A stretch of DNA of 64,000 nucleotides from Obelidium mucronatum (Eukaryota; Chytridiomycota; Chytridiomycetes; Chytridiales; Chytriomycetaceae): assembly GCA_025765595.1 (NCBI GenBank), contig JAIVFH010000003.1, positions 1 through 64,000 on the forward strand, written 5' to 3'. A program made the translations under genes and the position numbers. The stretch's first letter is position 1. Each line of letters opens with the position of its first letter. The notes under the pieces were generated by a model. The model worked only from the letters and a program-made list of their open reading frames with translations, was not told the DNA's origin and did no database searches. Shown here piece after piece: positions 43,330 through 53,982 of this stretch.

Positions 43330-44866
43330 CCGGATGAAGTGATTAGTATCGCGAAGGATGTTTGGAGAGCAACAAGAATGACTCACCCATCCTGACAGCT
43401 TAGTGATTTGTCGTTCACTGATATAATTCATCAAATGAACACGAATTTTAGAATGGCGATGAGCAAAGTGATAAACACTGACTGCGCTCATGGACACCAT
43501 TTCCAAACCTTGTGTCAAAGATTAATTGCAGACAAAGAGGGAGTGTACACACCTGATAGACTTTCGGGAGAATACTCTACTGCTAAGTCGAATTATGTTC
43601 TAAATTTAAACACACTGGACTTGATTCGGATTCTGAAGACGAAAAGGAATCATCGCTGTCAAAGGGAAAGAAAAAGGCAATGAAAGGATTGTCGACTAAC
43701 CCAAAAAGCCATGGACCAAAACCTTCTGAATCGCAAAAGCACTGGTGTTCTTGGCATGGGAGATACGAAGTGGAGAAAGACTGCTACTGGCGTACCCTGT
43801 GTCCAAACACTAAGAAAGGTGAATCGCGTCAAGAGCATGCGAAGAACTGTAACTTACGTCAAATGGGTCCGTGCTGTCCAAAGTCCAAACCAAATGGAGA
43901 CAAAGACGCTGGAAACAAAAGTGGTGGTTTTGGAAAGAATGGAGCGACGAAGTGGGTTGACAAGAAACGCAAATCCGATGCGCAACTTGCAAATCTGGAA
44001 AAACAAATGTCAAAACTTCAACAGTTAAAAGAAAAGTTATTGAGACAGTCGAAAAAGAAACTCAAGTCATGTGAAACTGAAGACGAAGAGATGGAAAGAC
44101 GAAGAAACCGATGACGGAGAAGACGACTCACCAAAACCACCACCAAAAAAAAAAGAGAAGTAAAATTCAATAGCATAATGAAGCGTCTTGGAATTACTGA
44201 ATTGGATTCGAAACCCGGGAATGGAAATTCTGAGAATAACCATTCTGACGTTGATGAACATGGAGATGTCATCATGAGTCTGGGCAACGATGAAAATAAC
44301 TCTGAAAAGATTAAAACAACTGCTGATAGTGGAGCACAGGTACATGGATATAAAGAACCCTTACCTGTTGGTGCAAGAATAACTAATATTCGCCATGTCC
44401 AAAATCAGACAGTAACCGGAATCTTGAATAACCCTTCAAAGGTCTACGCAATCGCTGAAATTATTCAGAAGATTAATGGTAAGAAGTTTAAGTTAAAAGA
44501 AGTGCGAATGATAAAGACACTTACTGAAACTTATTTTCAATTGGTACATATTTAGACACTGAAGGTGGAAACGTGTACACAACTGCAACTGGAATGTATC
44601 ACTCGAAAGCCAATAATCCTAATAGTTGGGTAAGAATTGCTCAACGCATTAAAGGAGGCGAATACTCGATGCTTCCAGCCAAAGCTGTGGAATCTCCTAA
44701 GACAATGTTGGAGATAATGGATCCAGTAACCATCGCGACGCTGAAACATGTAATTGAGATGGATCAAGCGGAAAAGAAATTGAAAGGTAATGAATATTTG
44801 CTTACTTCGGAATATTTCATGATTAACCCAGAATTTGTCGAACCCACAGATAAAGAAATGGAGTAG
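43330..44866 (+). pseudogene. copia element 4 gag (second part), protease, start of pre-integrase
   Basis: Gag resumes (DEVISIAKDVWRATRM) with stops and frame changes. A Cys/His-rich knuckle-like stretch (HWCSWHGRYEVEKDC, C-x2-H spacing) is at about 43,740. A Lys-rich tail follows, then a copia protease with TADSGAQVHG (about 44,320) in a frame ending 44,555. The frame at 44,573-44,866 continues towards the pre-integrase region. Multiple lesions make it inactive. Confidence 0.8.
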
Positions 44867-45156
44867 GAACTGAACCGACTGTTTGATATCAATAACGCAA
44901 GCGATTCTCCTGCTATGGCCTCCAGCAGAAAGGACGCTGATTTCCTGAACAACCACTTGAAGCCTGGTTTGGAAATTGAAAACCCGTTGTTGGCGGACAG
45001 AGCAAGCCACGTCCCACCAAACGCGGAAAGCAAAGTAAGAAAAGAGTTAATATGTCGTATAGCTTCCATGAAAGAACGGAAACTAAACTCACCAAAAACA
45101 GACCAAATTGAAAGAGATGACGCCCCAGCGAAAAGAGTAAAAGGGGGAAGAGGAAA

Positions 45157-46268
45157 ATGATTAATCTGGAGGATTTACATTGTTTCGCTCATTTGTCACC
45201 TGGTTTAATAAAGAATTCTGTTAGTGCTGGTGTAGTTGTGGGAGTTGAAGTGAATCATGTAAAGAAAACAAATGACAAACCTCAGAGGGAAATAGGAACC
45301 AAAACAGGTTGTGTTAGTTGTGTGATTGGTAAAATAAGGAGAGATCCAATTACCAGTAGAATTGATGGTAAAGCGACGCGTTTATTAGAAATGATACACG
45401 CAGACTCAATATTACTACCATGTGAAACACCAAATAGGGAAAAATACATGATAATATTGTGCGATGAATGGTTTCAAATGGGAGCGGTTCTATTTTGTAG
45501 AGGGAAAGACGACACAGTACCTCGAATGGTAGAAATACTGTTAAAATGGGAACAAAAATTTGATAAACAAATTGGGGGAATCCATACCGATGAAGGTTCC
45601 AAAATAATAAATAGTAGCTTGAAAAGCAGTTTGAATTGAGCGCTAAAAGACCAATAGCGCCCAACTACGTGAAAAGCCCGCCATGCACAAAAGAATTGAA
45701 TGGGCTGATAGAGCGGCTGGATCAATCCCTAAAAGACGGGGTGATAACAATGTTAATTCAATCGCAATTACCAAAAAACATGATAAAATATGCTGCAGAA
45801 TATTACATGCGCATAAGAAACCATTTGATTCACAAACAGGCGGGATACCCAAGTAAAGAATTAACCTCCCCTTATATGCTATGGGAGGGAAAACCAGCAA
45901 ACCTTGCAAGAGAATTGCCGTTTGGGTGCCAAGTCACTATTTATCAAGACCCCGATAAGCCGGATGGTAAATGGGAAAATAGGGGCTCACCTGGAATATT
46001 CCTCGGCATGGAAGGGAACATTGTATATCGTGTGTATGATTTGAAAGCATGCAGAGTTACATCGTGTTTTCACCTAATAGTGCACAGAGAAAGATTTCCA
46101 GAATTAGTAAGAAGTAAAAATGAATTAGTAAACTTATCTGATCCGATGGCACACTATGCGCCAAGTCATCCAGTTCCAACAGATCAGGATAGAGACAGCG
46201 TCTGGAGACCAGACGAGGTGCAAACAGAGACGGTAATTGAGGATGAAGAACCTCAAGAACTGAATTGA
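45157..46268 (+). pseudogene. copia element 4 integrase
   Basis: Pre-integrase (CFAHLSPGLI, CVSCVIGK) and integrase core: IHADSILLP, ILCDEWF, GGIHTDEGSK, and after a frame break near 45,640, KELNGLIERLDQ with the Glu. The C-terminal part GSPGIFLGMEGNIVYRVYD is typical. Two frames, so broken, but all three catalytic acids are still there. Confidence 0.85.
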
Positions 46269-46322
46269 TATAACCTCCGATGGAGAGGTCCACGTGATGA
46301 TTCAATTCAGGGGAGGAAAGAG

Positions 46323-47734
46323 TTGACATCCCCTGATGATCCAGAAATAGTTGAAGAGACATCTGAGACAACAGAAGAAATGTCAACAACTAAAGAAGGA
46401 ATCGAAGCAAATAAAGAGGAACTCACAATGGATGAGACAATTGATGGTCTGATTGAATTAGCACCAGAACTAATCATCCCAGATGCCTCCAATGAAGTGA
46501 TGCCTAAACTCCTAGAAGATGATGACGATGACTCAGATACTGAGATTAGCGACGAATCATCGGATGAAGGAGAAGAGGATAGAGAGAAAAGGAGACCAAC
46601 ATTAGATTGGGATCCGATGATTGAAAATGAAGACAAACCTGAGAAAATAAATAGGATCCAATGGGACCCCGAAGGTTTGGAAGAAGTATTAAATAAATGG
46701 GGTATTGCGAAGAGCCTGCAATCGAAAGGCGAGACCAAAAAGTTGGGTAAACTGAAACTGATGGTCCAACAAAAGATCAAAGATAGCCTTCCAACTGATA
46801 AAGGATTCAGAAAGAAGCTAGAGAAAAGAATTAAACGAAGAGTGAAAAGAAAGAGCATAATGAGAATTAGAGCTTTCTTAACTGATCCAATAATCGAAAG
46901 TATGTTGACAGCGGCAGTTGTTTAATCAACAAAGCCGTTCGCAAACCCAAACCCATTCCCTGATGAGAGAATAGACATCAATGACCTGGAACCTGTACCA
47001 AAGACACTCGCGCAAGCGAAAAAGTCAAAATACTGGTTAAAGTGGTTGGATGCCCAAAAGGCGGAGATGAACTCACATTTTGAAAGGAACACATTTGGAT
47101 ATTTAAAACAATCCAATGTACCTCCGGGAAAGAAACTATTAAGAAGTAAATGGGTATTTGATTATAAATTGGATATAGAAAATGGGTGCCTGCTCAAGTT
47201 CAAAGCGAGATTAGTCGCAATGGGAAACACGCAGGAATATGGTGTGGATTATAAAGAAACGTTTGCACCTGTAATTAGAAAAGAGACCTTGAGAATGATG
47301 GTCGCGCTTTTAGAAATGAATGATTGGCTCATAGCGCAAATTCACGTGTCAGTAGCATTTCTATATGGGGACTTACAGGAGAGGAATTTCATGTTCTGCC
47401 CTGAAGGTTACCCGCAGTACAATGAATCGGGTGAGAACCTCGTATGCAAAATCTATAGATTGCTTTATGGTTTACACCAATCAGCGAAAGACTGGAACGA
47501 TGTGTTAACAAAATATCTATTGGATAAAGGTTATATACAAAGTGTTAAAGATTCATGTTTATTTCACAAATACGATAAAGAACAGAAAATATTTGTAATG
47601 GTGTACGTCAATGATTTCATATTCATGAGCTCCGATAGAGAGACAATTGAAGAATTGAAGACATTGATGAAGGATCGTTTCGAAGTAAAAGACTTAGGCG
47701 AGGCAAAACATGTCATCGGCCTACAAGTCGAGAA
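46323..47734 (+). pseudogene. copia element 4 linker and RT
   Basis: An acidic linker (46,323-46,925) precedes the RT (RSKWVFDYKLD, FKARLVAMGNTQEYG, SVAFLYGDLQ, LLYGLHQSAKDW). The catalytic motif reads YVND near 47,607, losing one Asp. The frame ends at IGLQVE, where the solo LTR is inserted, and resumes beyond it. Confidence 0.87.
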
Positions 47735-47959
47735 CGTGCGTTCTCTAGTACTGGTGATTTGGAACACAAAGTTTAATAAACATACATCAGTAATATGAAA
47801 TGAGTTATGACGAAGCACACACCTGGTGATTTGGAACACAAAGTGTTATCTATCCCAAATCACCAAGATTTCCGGTTTGTCCCAATTTTCCGAAATGTTC
47901 CGAAGCGCACCAAGAAGGCATATTCATCATGGCGCTTCCAGAACTCATGGAAGTCCACG
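47735..47959 (-). repeat. solo LTR of the copia 5 family
   Basis: 225 bp, clearly related to the copia 5 LTR (shared GTACTGG, TTTGGAACACAAAG twice, CCGAAATGTTCCGAA, CATGGAAGTCCACG) but diverged. Ends CGT..ACG and the 5 bp duplication GAGAA (47,730-47,734 and 47,960-47,964) are exact. Removing it rejoins the copia 4 RT frame (IGLQVE to KIKNDKYEG). Confidence 0.92.
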
Positions 47960-47964
47960 GAGAA

Positions 47965-48975
47965 AATAAAGAACGATAAGTATGAAGGAACGTGGATTGG
48001 GCAACCAAAGTACACGAGAGACTTACTTATGCGTATGAAAATGTGGAATAGAACAATAAACGGCAAAGAGATGCCGATCAAATAAAGCTTTCGCCAATGT
48101 CAGAGGGATGGGTTAGAGTAGAAACCAGCCCGACTCTGAATAAAGAGAAGAATAGTGAGTATCGCACAGTGGTAAAGAGTATGATGTACTTAGCTATGAT
48201 ATCTCGACCGGACATAGTACATGCTGTACACACACTATCGCAGTATCAGAACAACGCAACCAAACACAAATGGAAAGCCGTGTTACACTTGTGAAGGTAT
48301 CTGAGAGGATCTTGGGACCATGGGATTTTCTATCAGAAGTCCGCATTGCTGCCCATTGTATTCCCAACTGATGATGTGTTCGATGATTTCCTGATTCAAT
48401 TGACGAAAGACCTAAAAGAGTATGCAGACGCTAGTTATGCTATGGAAAAGGGGAGGAAATCCAGATGGGGTTACCTTTTCATGATGGCAGGCGGCATCGT
48501 CTCCTGGTTCAGTAAGAAGCGATTGGTAGTAGCCCTCTTGTTGACCGAGGCGGAATTCTATGCGTTGGCAGAAGGAATCAAAGAAGCGCTGTGGTACAGA
48601 CAGATATTAGAAGAGGTGGGTTTTCCCTTAAAAGGACCAACTGTGATTGGACAAGACAATATGTCAATGATCGCAGTGGCGACAAACCCAGTGCATCATA
48701 AGATGATGAAGCACATTGATATCAGAGCGAGTTTTCTTCGAGACCATCTAAAGAAGAAAAATGTTGAGCTTATCTACTGTCCAACAGAAGATATGATCGC
48801 AGACATTCTAACAAAAGCCTTACCTGTGAAGCAGCACAGAAAGATAGTGGCATTGATGGGAATGAGATTGCTTGCTGATTTGAAGCTTGAGAGCATGATA
48901 CCGGCTTTTACGGAACGTAGGTTCTGGAGCACCTATTATATAATACTTTTGTCCGCAAAGGTTTTTATTGTATAA
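47965..48975 (+). pseudogene. copia element 4 RT C-terminus and RNase H
   Basis: Continues from 47,734: GTWIGQPKYTRDLLMRM, SRPDIVHAVHTLSQYQ, a stop near 48,290, then RNase H (KEYADASYAMEKGRKSRWG, TEAEFYALAEGIKEALW, HIDIRASFLRDHL, CPTEDMIADILTKALP). Ends at a stop at 48,973-48,975. Confidence 0.87.
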
Positions 48976-49127
48976 TAATTGAGAACAGGTGATAGGTGCA
49001 ACTCCTATTAATCTTTTTAAGCCATTTTAGTTGGACACCTGTGATCGATAGAGTATTAAATTGTAGATATTGTAAATATGCTAATTACTCTGGGGTGTAT
49101 TATATAGCCATTCACCTTGAGGGGAGG

Positions 49128-49437
49128 TGTTAGATGGAATTAGAATACAAGCCAAATGGATATAAAAGGGAAGGTTTATTTTATTGTGTTGCGTCAGAAC
49201 ACGTAAGTATTACCTGGGACACATTACCCTTCCATCTATACAACTAACAAGATAAAGTAATCAACATATGAATATATGATTGATAGTGAGACTTGTGGAT
49301 GGGATTGGGGATGTGGCGCGGGTGGAATACGTCTGGAGAATACAAAGAAGAAATAAACAATAAGTTTTTCCAACAAAATCCACAAGTCACATAACACTAT
49401 TAACATAAATACAATAAGCTTTATTGGGATCGTGACC
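49128..49437 (+). repeat. 3' LTR of copia element 4
   Basis: Starts TGTTAGATGGAATTAG after the purine run GAGGGGAGG. Its last ~88 bp match 37,175-37,262. It ends against surface-gene sequence at about 49,438. Confidence 0.75.
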
Positions 49438-49440
49438 GCA

Positions 49441-49761
49441 GATTCCAACAGAATGCAACCAGTCCGAAGTCTCCACTCCATTGGTTGGATCCATCAGCTT
49501 CAACGGAAGCACCATCTACGCTTGTGTCACTGATAACTCGAACAACGTTGCCCAGATCTATAACCAGGGATCCGTCAAGGCCATCCCAGTTGTTGTCCCA
49601 CCAGTTGTTGTTGCCACCAGTGGAGTTGTCACTACTAAGGTTGTTGTTCCATCCCCTGGTTCTCCAGTTGTTCCAATCAAGACTATAATTACGTTGTAGG
49701 CTCCTCTGCCAATGCCCTCGCTACTGGACTTGCCACTCTTGCTGCCCTTTTCATGCTCTGA
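49441..49761 (+). pseudogene. surface protein gene 3' fragment (C-terminus and GPI signal)
   Basis: Homologous to the ends of surface proteins A and B: NGSTIYACVTDNSNNVAQIY, VVVPPVVVATSGVVTTK, then after a one-base deletion VVGSSANALATGLATLAALF. It ends with TGA at 49,759-49,761. It probably is the 3' end of the gene broken at 32,263, separated by 17 kb of nested retrotransposons, but about 300 bp of stalk is missing between the halves. Confidence 0.8.
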
Positions 49762-50201
49762 GCGATTGATTTGATTAACTTTTTACTTTTTTAATTGATC
49801 TTTTTTTTTAATTAACTTTTGCAATTGATTTTATGCTATTGATTTTATGCTATTGATGGAGCTAGGCTCCTGATTTTTCAAAATTTTGCGCTATCTGATA
49901 CACCTTGGGCAAAAATAATATTCTGAAATATTTTTTTGGATGAAATGCTCCTGCCATTATTTTGAAATAAAAAATCCCCAAATTAAATCAGCATACTTGA
50001 AATGTTATTGTTTGAAAATATTTTGGCACATAAATAGGTTGCAATATTGTTATTTGTTTCTGTGGAAATGTTTTTTTGGTTTTACATCAAAATGTTGAAA
50101 AAAATGTGTCACAATAATTCAACATTATGTGAAAAGATTTGAAGGAAAAAGAAAGGGAAATATTCAAAAAAAAGAATACGGCAAACTATTTAAGAGTCAA
50201 A
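49762..50201. other. AT-rich intergenic sequence
   Basis: T- and A-runs, with short direct repeats of TTGATTTTATGCTA near 49,827. Nothing else recognised. Confidence 0.5.
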
Positions 50202-51705
50202 TTATTCCGAATCTGACTCAATTTCAACCTGTTTCCTCTTTCGCCCACGTTTCTTTGGAGGAACAAAGTTTGCTTTCAAAATTTCAGCAACTTGCTCATC
50301 TGAAATGTAATTTGGCGTTTTGATACTGTCTTGAAAATGCTTTCTGGTTTGTATTGAAAATATATTGATACAGAAGAGGTCATTTGCACTGTGTTTTCTG
50401 ATGGAATCATGCACAGTGACATCAACTCTTCGTTTCAATCCCGTTTTGCAGTTGCCATTGCAGCAATGTTGCACATCAAGCAAAACAACATTCGACAAAT
50501 TTACAGTTGTTCTGTCTTGGGTGGGGACAATTATCGGACATCCATAATGGCGATTGTTAGTCTGCCACCATTCAAACCCTTCTATTGAACCACACTCCAG
50601 GTTGAATGATGTTAAACAAACTATGGACTTGATAGTGTTACTTTCAGTTTGGCCTACAAAGGAACCAAGAATGGGCTTTGAAATTGGACCAGTAGATTTG
50701 TCTTTTTGAAAACCATCATTCACCAGGAAGTCACCATTCACAAGAAAAAGTCCACCATCGGCAATATAGCACATACACAGCTCAGTTGCAAAGGCAAGAG
50801 CAACATCTTTTGAAGTGTTGAGGCGACTTGTGTGAAGGATACTTTTATGGATCACCTTGTTGAAGCTCTCAAATGCTTCAGTTGCAGATAAACGTGGAGG
50901 ACCATAACGATCCAATAATTCACCAATATGGTACAATAAGTGGAGCTTGGGCTTGATAATAGCGCTGAAAAGCTTTGTTTTTGCAATGCTTGTGACAAAA
51001 CTATGCAAGTACTGAACACTAACTTTGTTGAAAGCCCGTCGATCGGTTATTTCTGATGCATAAAGGTGGGCCGTGAGGTTTGAAAGGGCAATCCATCCGT
51101 TTAATAGATCAGTTGAAACCAAAGATGCCAGAACAAATGGAGCAATTTGAACAAAAGCTTGAAAGTCCTTCCCATTAGATGACTTTATGTACTGAACCTA
51201 AACAAATAAAAGTAAGTTGTTAATTATTAGCTGTTGACATACCATTTTATGGCCATTAATTTTTGTGGTGAATGCAGACTGGTTTAGCCCCTCCAAGTTT
51301 GACTTCAGGGTCTGTTTTGCATCTGTTCCCAAAGCAGAAACTGTCCCAATTAGCAAATATTTGATGATTCCAAGGAGGAGGCAATGTAATAATTCAATTG
51401 GTGTATCAAGAGGACCAGCAAAAAACGGGTCCTCTTTGTCCACTCCCATAAAAAAATTAATCAATGGTATGTGGAAATGATTCTGAAGAAACTTTGCAAA
51501 GAAATAGTTTTTGATTCCTTGTCTGTTCAATTCAGCCTGGACTTCTTTTGGTGTTTTCTGGCCACTCAGTATGTCATTGCGCAATTTCAAGAGAATTATT
51601 TTGGCATCCTTGAAGTTAAGAGTTGCTGGTGTGGTTAGGTCTATATTCTTGCCAGTAGTGGATTCTTGAGTTATTGAAGATTCTGCGTTGAGTGCCGTCA
51701 GATTC
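50202..51705 (-). pseudogene. CACTA/Plavaka-like transposase, 3' part
   Basis: Two exons: about 51,705-51,243 and 51,197-50,202, with an intron of 45 bp (GTATGT..TTTAG). Motifs match the conserved C-terminal half of fungal CACTA-type transposase genes: PLDTPIELLHCLLLGIIKYL, KPKLHLLYHIGELLDRYGPP, ATEAFESFNKVIH and NTSKDVALAFATE. The C-terminus is a Lys/Arg-rich nuclear-type tail (PPKKRGRKRKQ). The N-terminal catalytic part is missing and no CACTA ends were found, so it is probably a remnant, though both exons are open. Confidence 0.65.
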
Positions 51706-51797
51706 TATATCAACATATTTTTGAACTCTGAATAAAGCGGTTTCAATTCTTTATATTCTTTATATTATCTGACTTTTTGTTTGTATCCATAATTCTA

Positions 51798-53400
51798 TCA
51801 CTTTTTTGAATAGAAAACCATTCCGGCAAGTGCGATTAAAATCCCTGCTCCCTTTGTTCCAGCCATACCGTCTGCACCAAACAACAAAGCGCCAATTGCC
51901 AAAGTCAAAACAGTCTTGGCATGCCCTACAACCTGGTACGTCATTGCACTCGTCTCCTTAATCACAGCAAACCCAAACAAATTCGTCAAAACGGATAGCA
52001 AACACGAAGCAAGAACCCATGCACCAAGAACCCCGCTATTCTGACTCCCGCTCAACTTTGTCAAGAAGCTAATAAACTTTCCAATCAAGTGTTCCGTAAG
52101 GTACGCGCGACTGCTCACACCACCAAGGAATTCATGGTAATCGTGGCCGGCGCCTGCATCCATAGCAGCGACTTTCACAAGGTCCAAGTCTTCTCCACTG
52201 AAGAGAAGCCATTCGAAGCCAGATGGGACGAGGCTATACAATAGGGAGCTGACGCCGCTCATACTAAGGCCAAGACGGATCCAGTCTCCAGGGTAAATCC
52301 CAACGTCGATTGCAATCGCGCTTGTTCCACATACAAGGAAACTTGCGAAGCTGAGTGCGGCGATGGATTGGAGACTGGAAAGGCGTTTTAAATCTGGGTT
52401 CGAGTTGAGGAGGATTTGAGACAGTGATGTTGTGAGGACCGCGAGGATCGAGATGATGACGGGACTGAATGTGTTGAGAATAGAGAGGATATTGTCGCCG
52501 ATTGGTTTGTTGGCATTGAATGATGTTGTGAGCTTTTCGTTGATTAGAGATGGGTTGGAATCAGCTGTGGTTGTGATGAAAACCCCAGCGAGAATTAGGA
52601 CCAGGGAGAAAGCTGTGGAGGTGCTGAGGAGAGTTCCGTACAAAAAGAATTGAAGTATTGCTATGGCAGGGATGCATGACATCTAAATAGATGAAATTAT
52701 TGGTGAGTAATCAAATAAAGTCAAATAGTGGATCGCGGCCCATGTAGGCCGCGGCCATGTCAGAATACTGACAAAAAACAAAACAATACGCATTGTACCT
52801 TCAACAGCTGATAGAATGACACCGAGTTCAATGCAAGACTCTGATTCATGAGTACCAATCCAGAAGCATATAGTGTTGCAACGACCAAACGTGAAAAGTG
52901 TTGATTTGGCTTAGCGGGGGGTAGCTTGGGAATAACTCCCCACCAAATCAGGATATTTGTGAAAACGAAACCAAAAAGCTGGGGTGTTTGGTTAGTTTGG
53001 TTGGGTGGCGCGTCAGGAAAGTGTGAAGTAAAGAGCAACAGGAAGAGAACGGATCAAAAACAGTGTTAACCACTATAAGAAGAAAGTCATCGCTTTACCT
53101 GATGCAGAGCCGTCAGGGTTGAAGCGAACGGAAAGCCAGATCCCAGAACATGTTTGTTGACCTGGACAACCGCACGACACCACGCGCAAAAGAAGCTGTT
53201 AGAATGCCGAGAGCCACTGGACCAAGAAGGACAGGAACACAGACCATGACAATGGCCACAGACGACGCGATCGAGCCGACAATCGCAAACAAACTGCCGA
53301 AGCCGCCGCTCGGCGTCGCTGGCGGTCGCGCGGGGTCGGGCTTCAGCCGCGGCTGCTGCGGCTTCGGGGCGGGCTTCGACGGCGGCGTTCGTTTACGCAT
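51798..53400 (-). CDS. TPT/SLC35-type membrane transporter
   Basis: Four exons (53,400-53,245, 53,161-53,099, 52,978-52,799, 52,682-51,798), 427 residues. Joining them gives family landmarks: SIASSVAIVM|VNKHVLGSGFPFAST, LTALHQ, ASGLVLMNQSLALNSVSFYQ and LLK|MSCIPAIAILQ, then multiple hydrophobic helices and ETSAMTYQVVGHAKTVLTL. This is the triose-phosphate/nucleotide-sugar transporter fold, nearest in style to SLC35E-type Golgi or ER transporters; the substrate cannot be read. The N-terminus is Pro/Lys-rich. Intron 1 uses a GTCTGT donor. The start lies 23 bp from the start of the divergent gene at 53,424. Confidence 0.85.
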
Positions 53401-53423
53401 TTTTGTTGTTTCTTTTTGGGAAA
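53401..53423. promoter_or_regulatory. 23 bp between divergent start codons
   Basis: The two annotated ATGs are 23 bp apart (53,400 minus, 53,424 plus), so 5' UTRs and promoters must overlap the coding sequence of the partner, or one start lies elsewhere. Confidence 0.45.
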
Positions 53424-53930
53424 ATGTCGCAGCGAAAACGCAAGCAGAGCCGCAGTCTGCCGGCGGACGCGGCGGGTGTTCCGCCGCCGCGCCGCCCGCC
53501 GCAGGGCCACGCGCTGCTTGCCGCCGATGCGCCGCTGGCCGCAGCCCGCTGCGACTGGCTGCTGCCCCTCTTCGGCGCGCGTTCGGCGGCGGCGGCGCCT
53601 GACAAGCGCGAGTGGCGCCTGGGCTTTTCGCGCGTTGTGGAGGCAGAGGTGCGCATGCTCGTGCGTCGGGCGGGCCTGGACTGCGCGCTGCTGGCTGCAG
53701 GGCTGGATCAGCAGAGTGAGGCCGCCCGCATGCATGTCCTCCGGCTGGTGCACTGTCTGGAGACCAGCAAAGGCGTGGTGGACATGTGCGACGTCCAAGG
53801 ACTGACTGTGGATGTTGTGCATGATGTGCTTGTTGAAGCAGTTGTTTGCTTGTTGAAGGAGGCTGGCAGAAACAACGACGCAATGAATGTCGATATCAAT
53901 GCCACGCGGCCTTCTTCTCTTCAGCAATAG
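53424..53930 (+). CDS. hypothetical GC-rich protein
   Basis: 168 residues from MSQRKRKQSRSL. It has a basic N-terminus, an Ala/Arg/Pro-rich first half, then a helical region (SRVVEAEVRMLVRRAG, ARMHVLRLVHCLETSK, TVDVVHDVLVEAVVCLLKEAG). No family is recognised; the helical part could be a small protein-interaction domain. Codon use is extremely G+C-rich compared with the genes downstream, a property shared by the adjoining parts of both neighbours. I chose the second Met over MLFLFGK because that start would overlap the divergent gene. Confidence 0.55.
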   Translation: MSQRKRKQSRSLPADAAGVPPPRRPPQGHALLAADAPLAAARCDWLLPLFGARSAAAAPDKREWRLGFSRVVEAEVRMLVRRAGLDCALLAAGLDQQSEAARMHVLRLVHCLETSKGVVDMCDVQGLTVDVVHDVLVEAVVCLLKEAGRNNDAMNVDINATRPSSLQQ

Positions 53931-53982
53931 AATAAACAAACAGTTGTTTTGTTATACATCATCAAAAGCCAATGCCAAAGAG

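Noticed and set aside
53403..53423. Upstream MLFLFGK start for the 53,424 gene
   Set aside because: It would place the start within a few bases of the divergent ATG and adds residues without homology; the next Met is more plausible.
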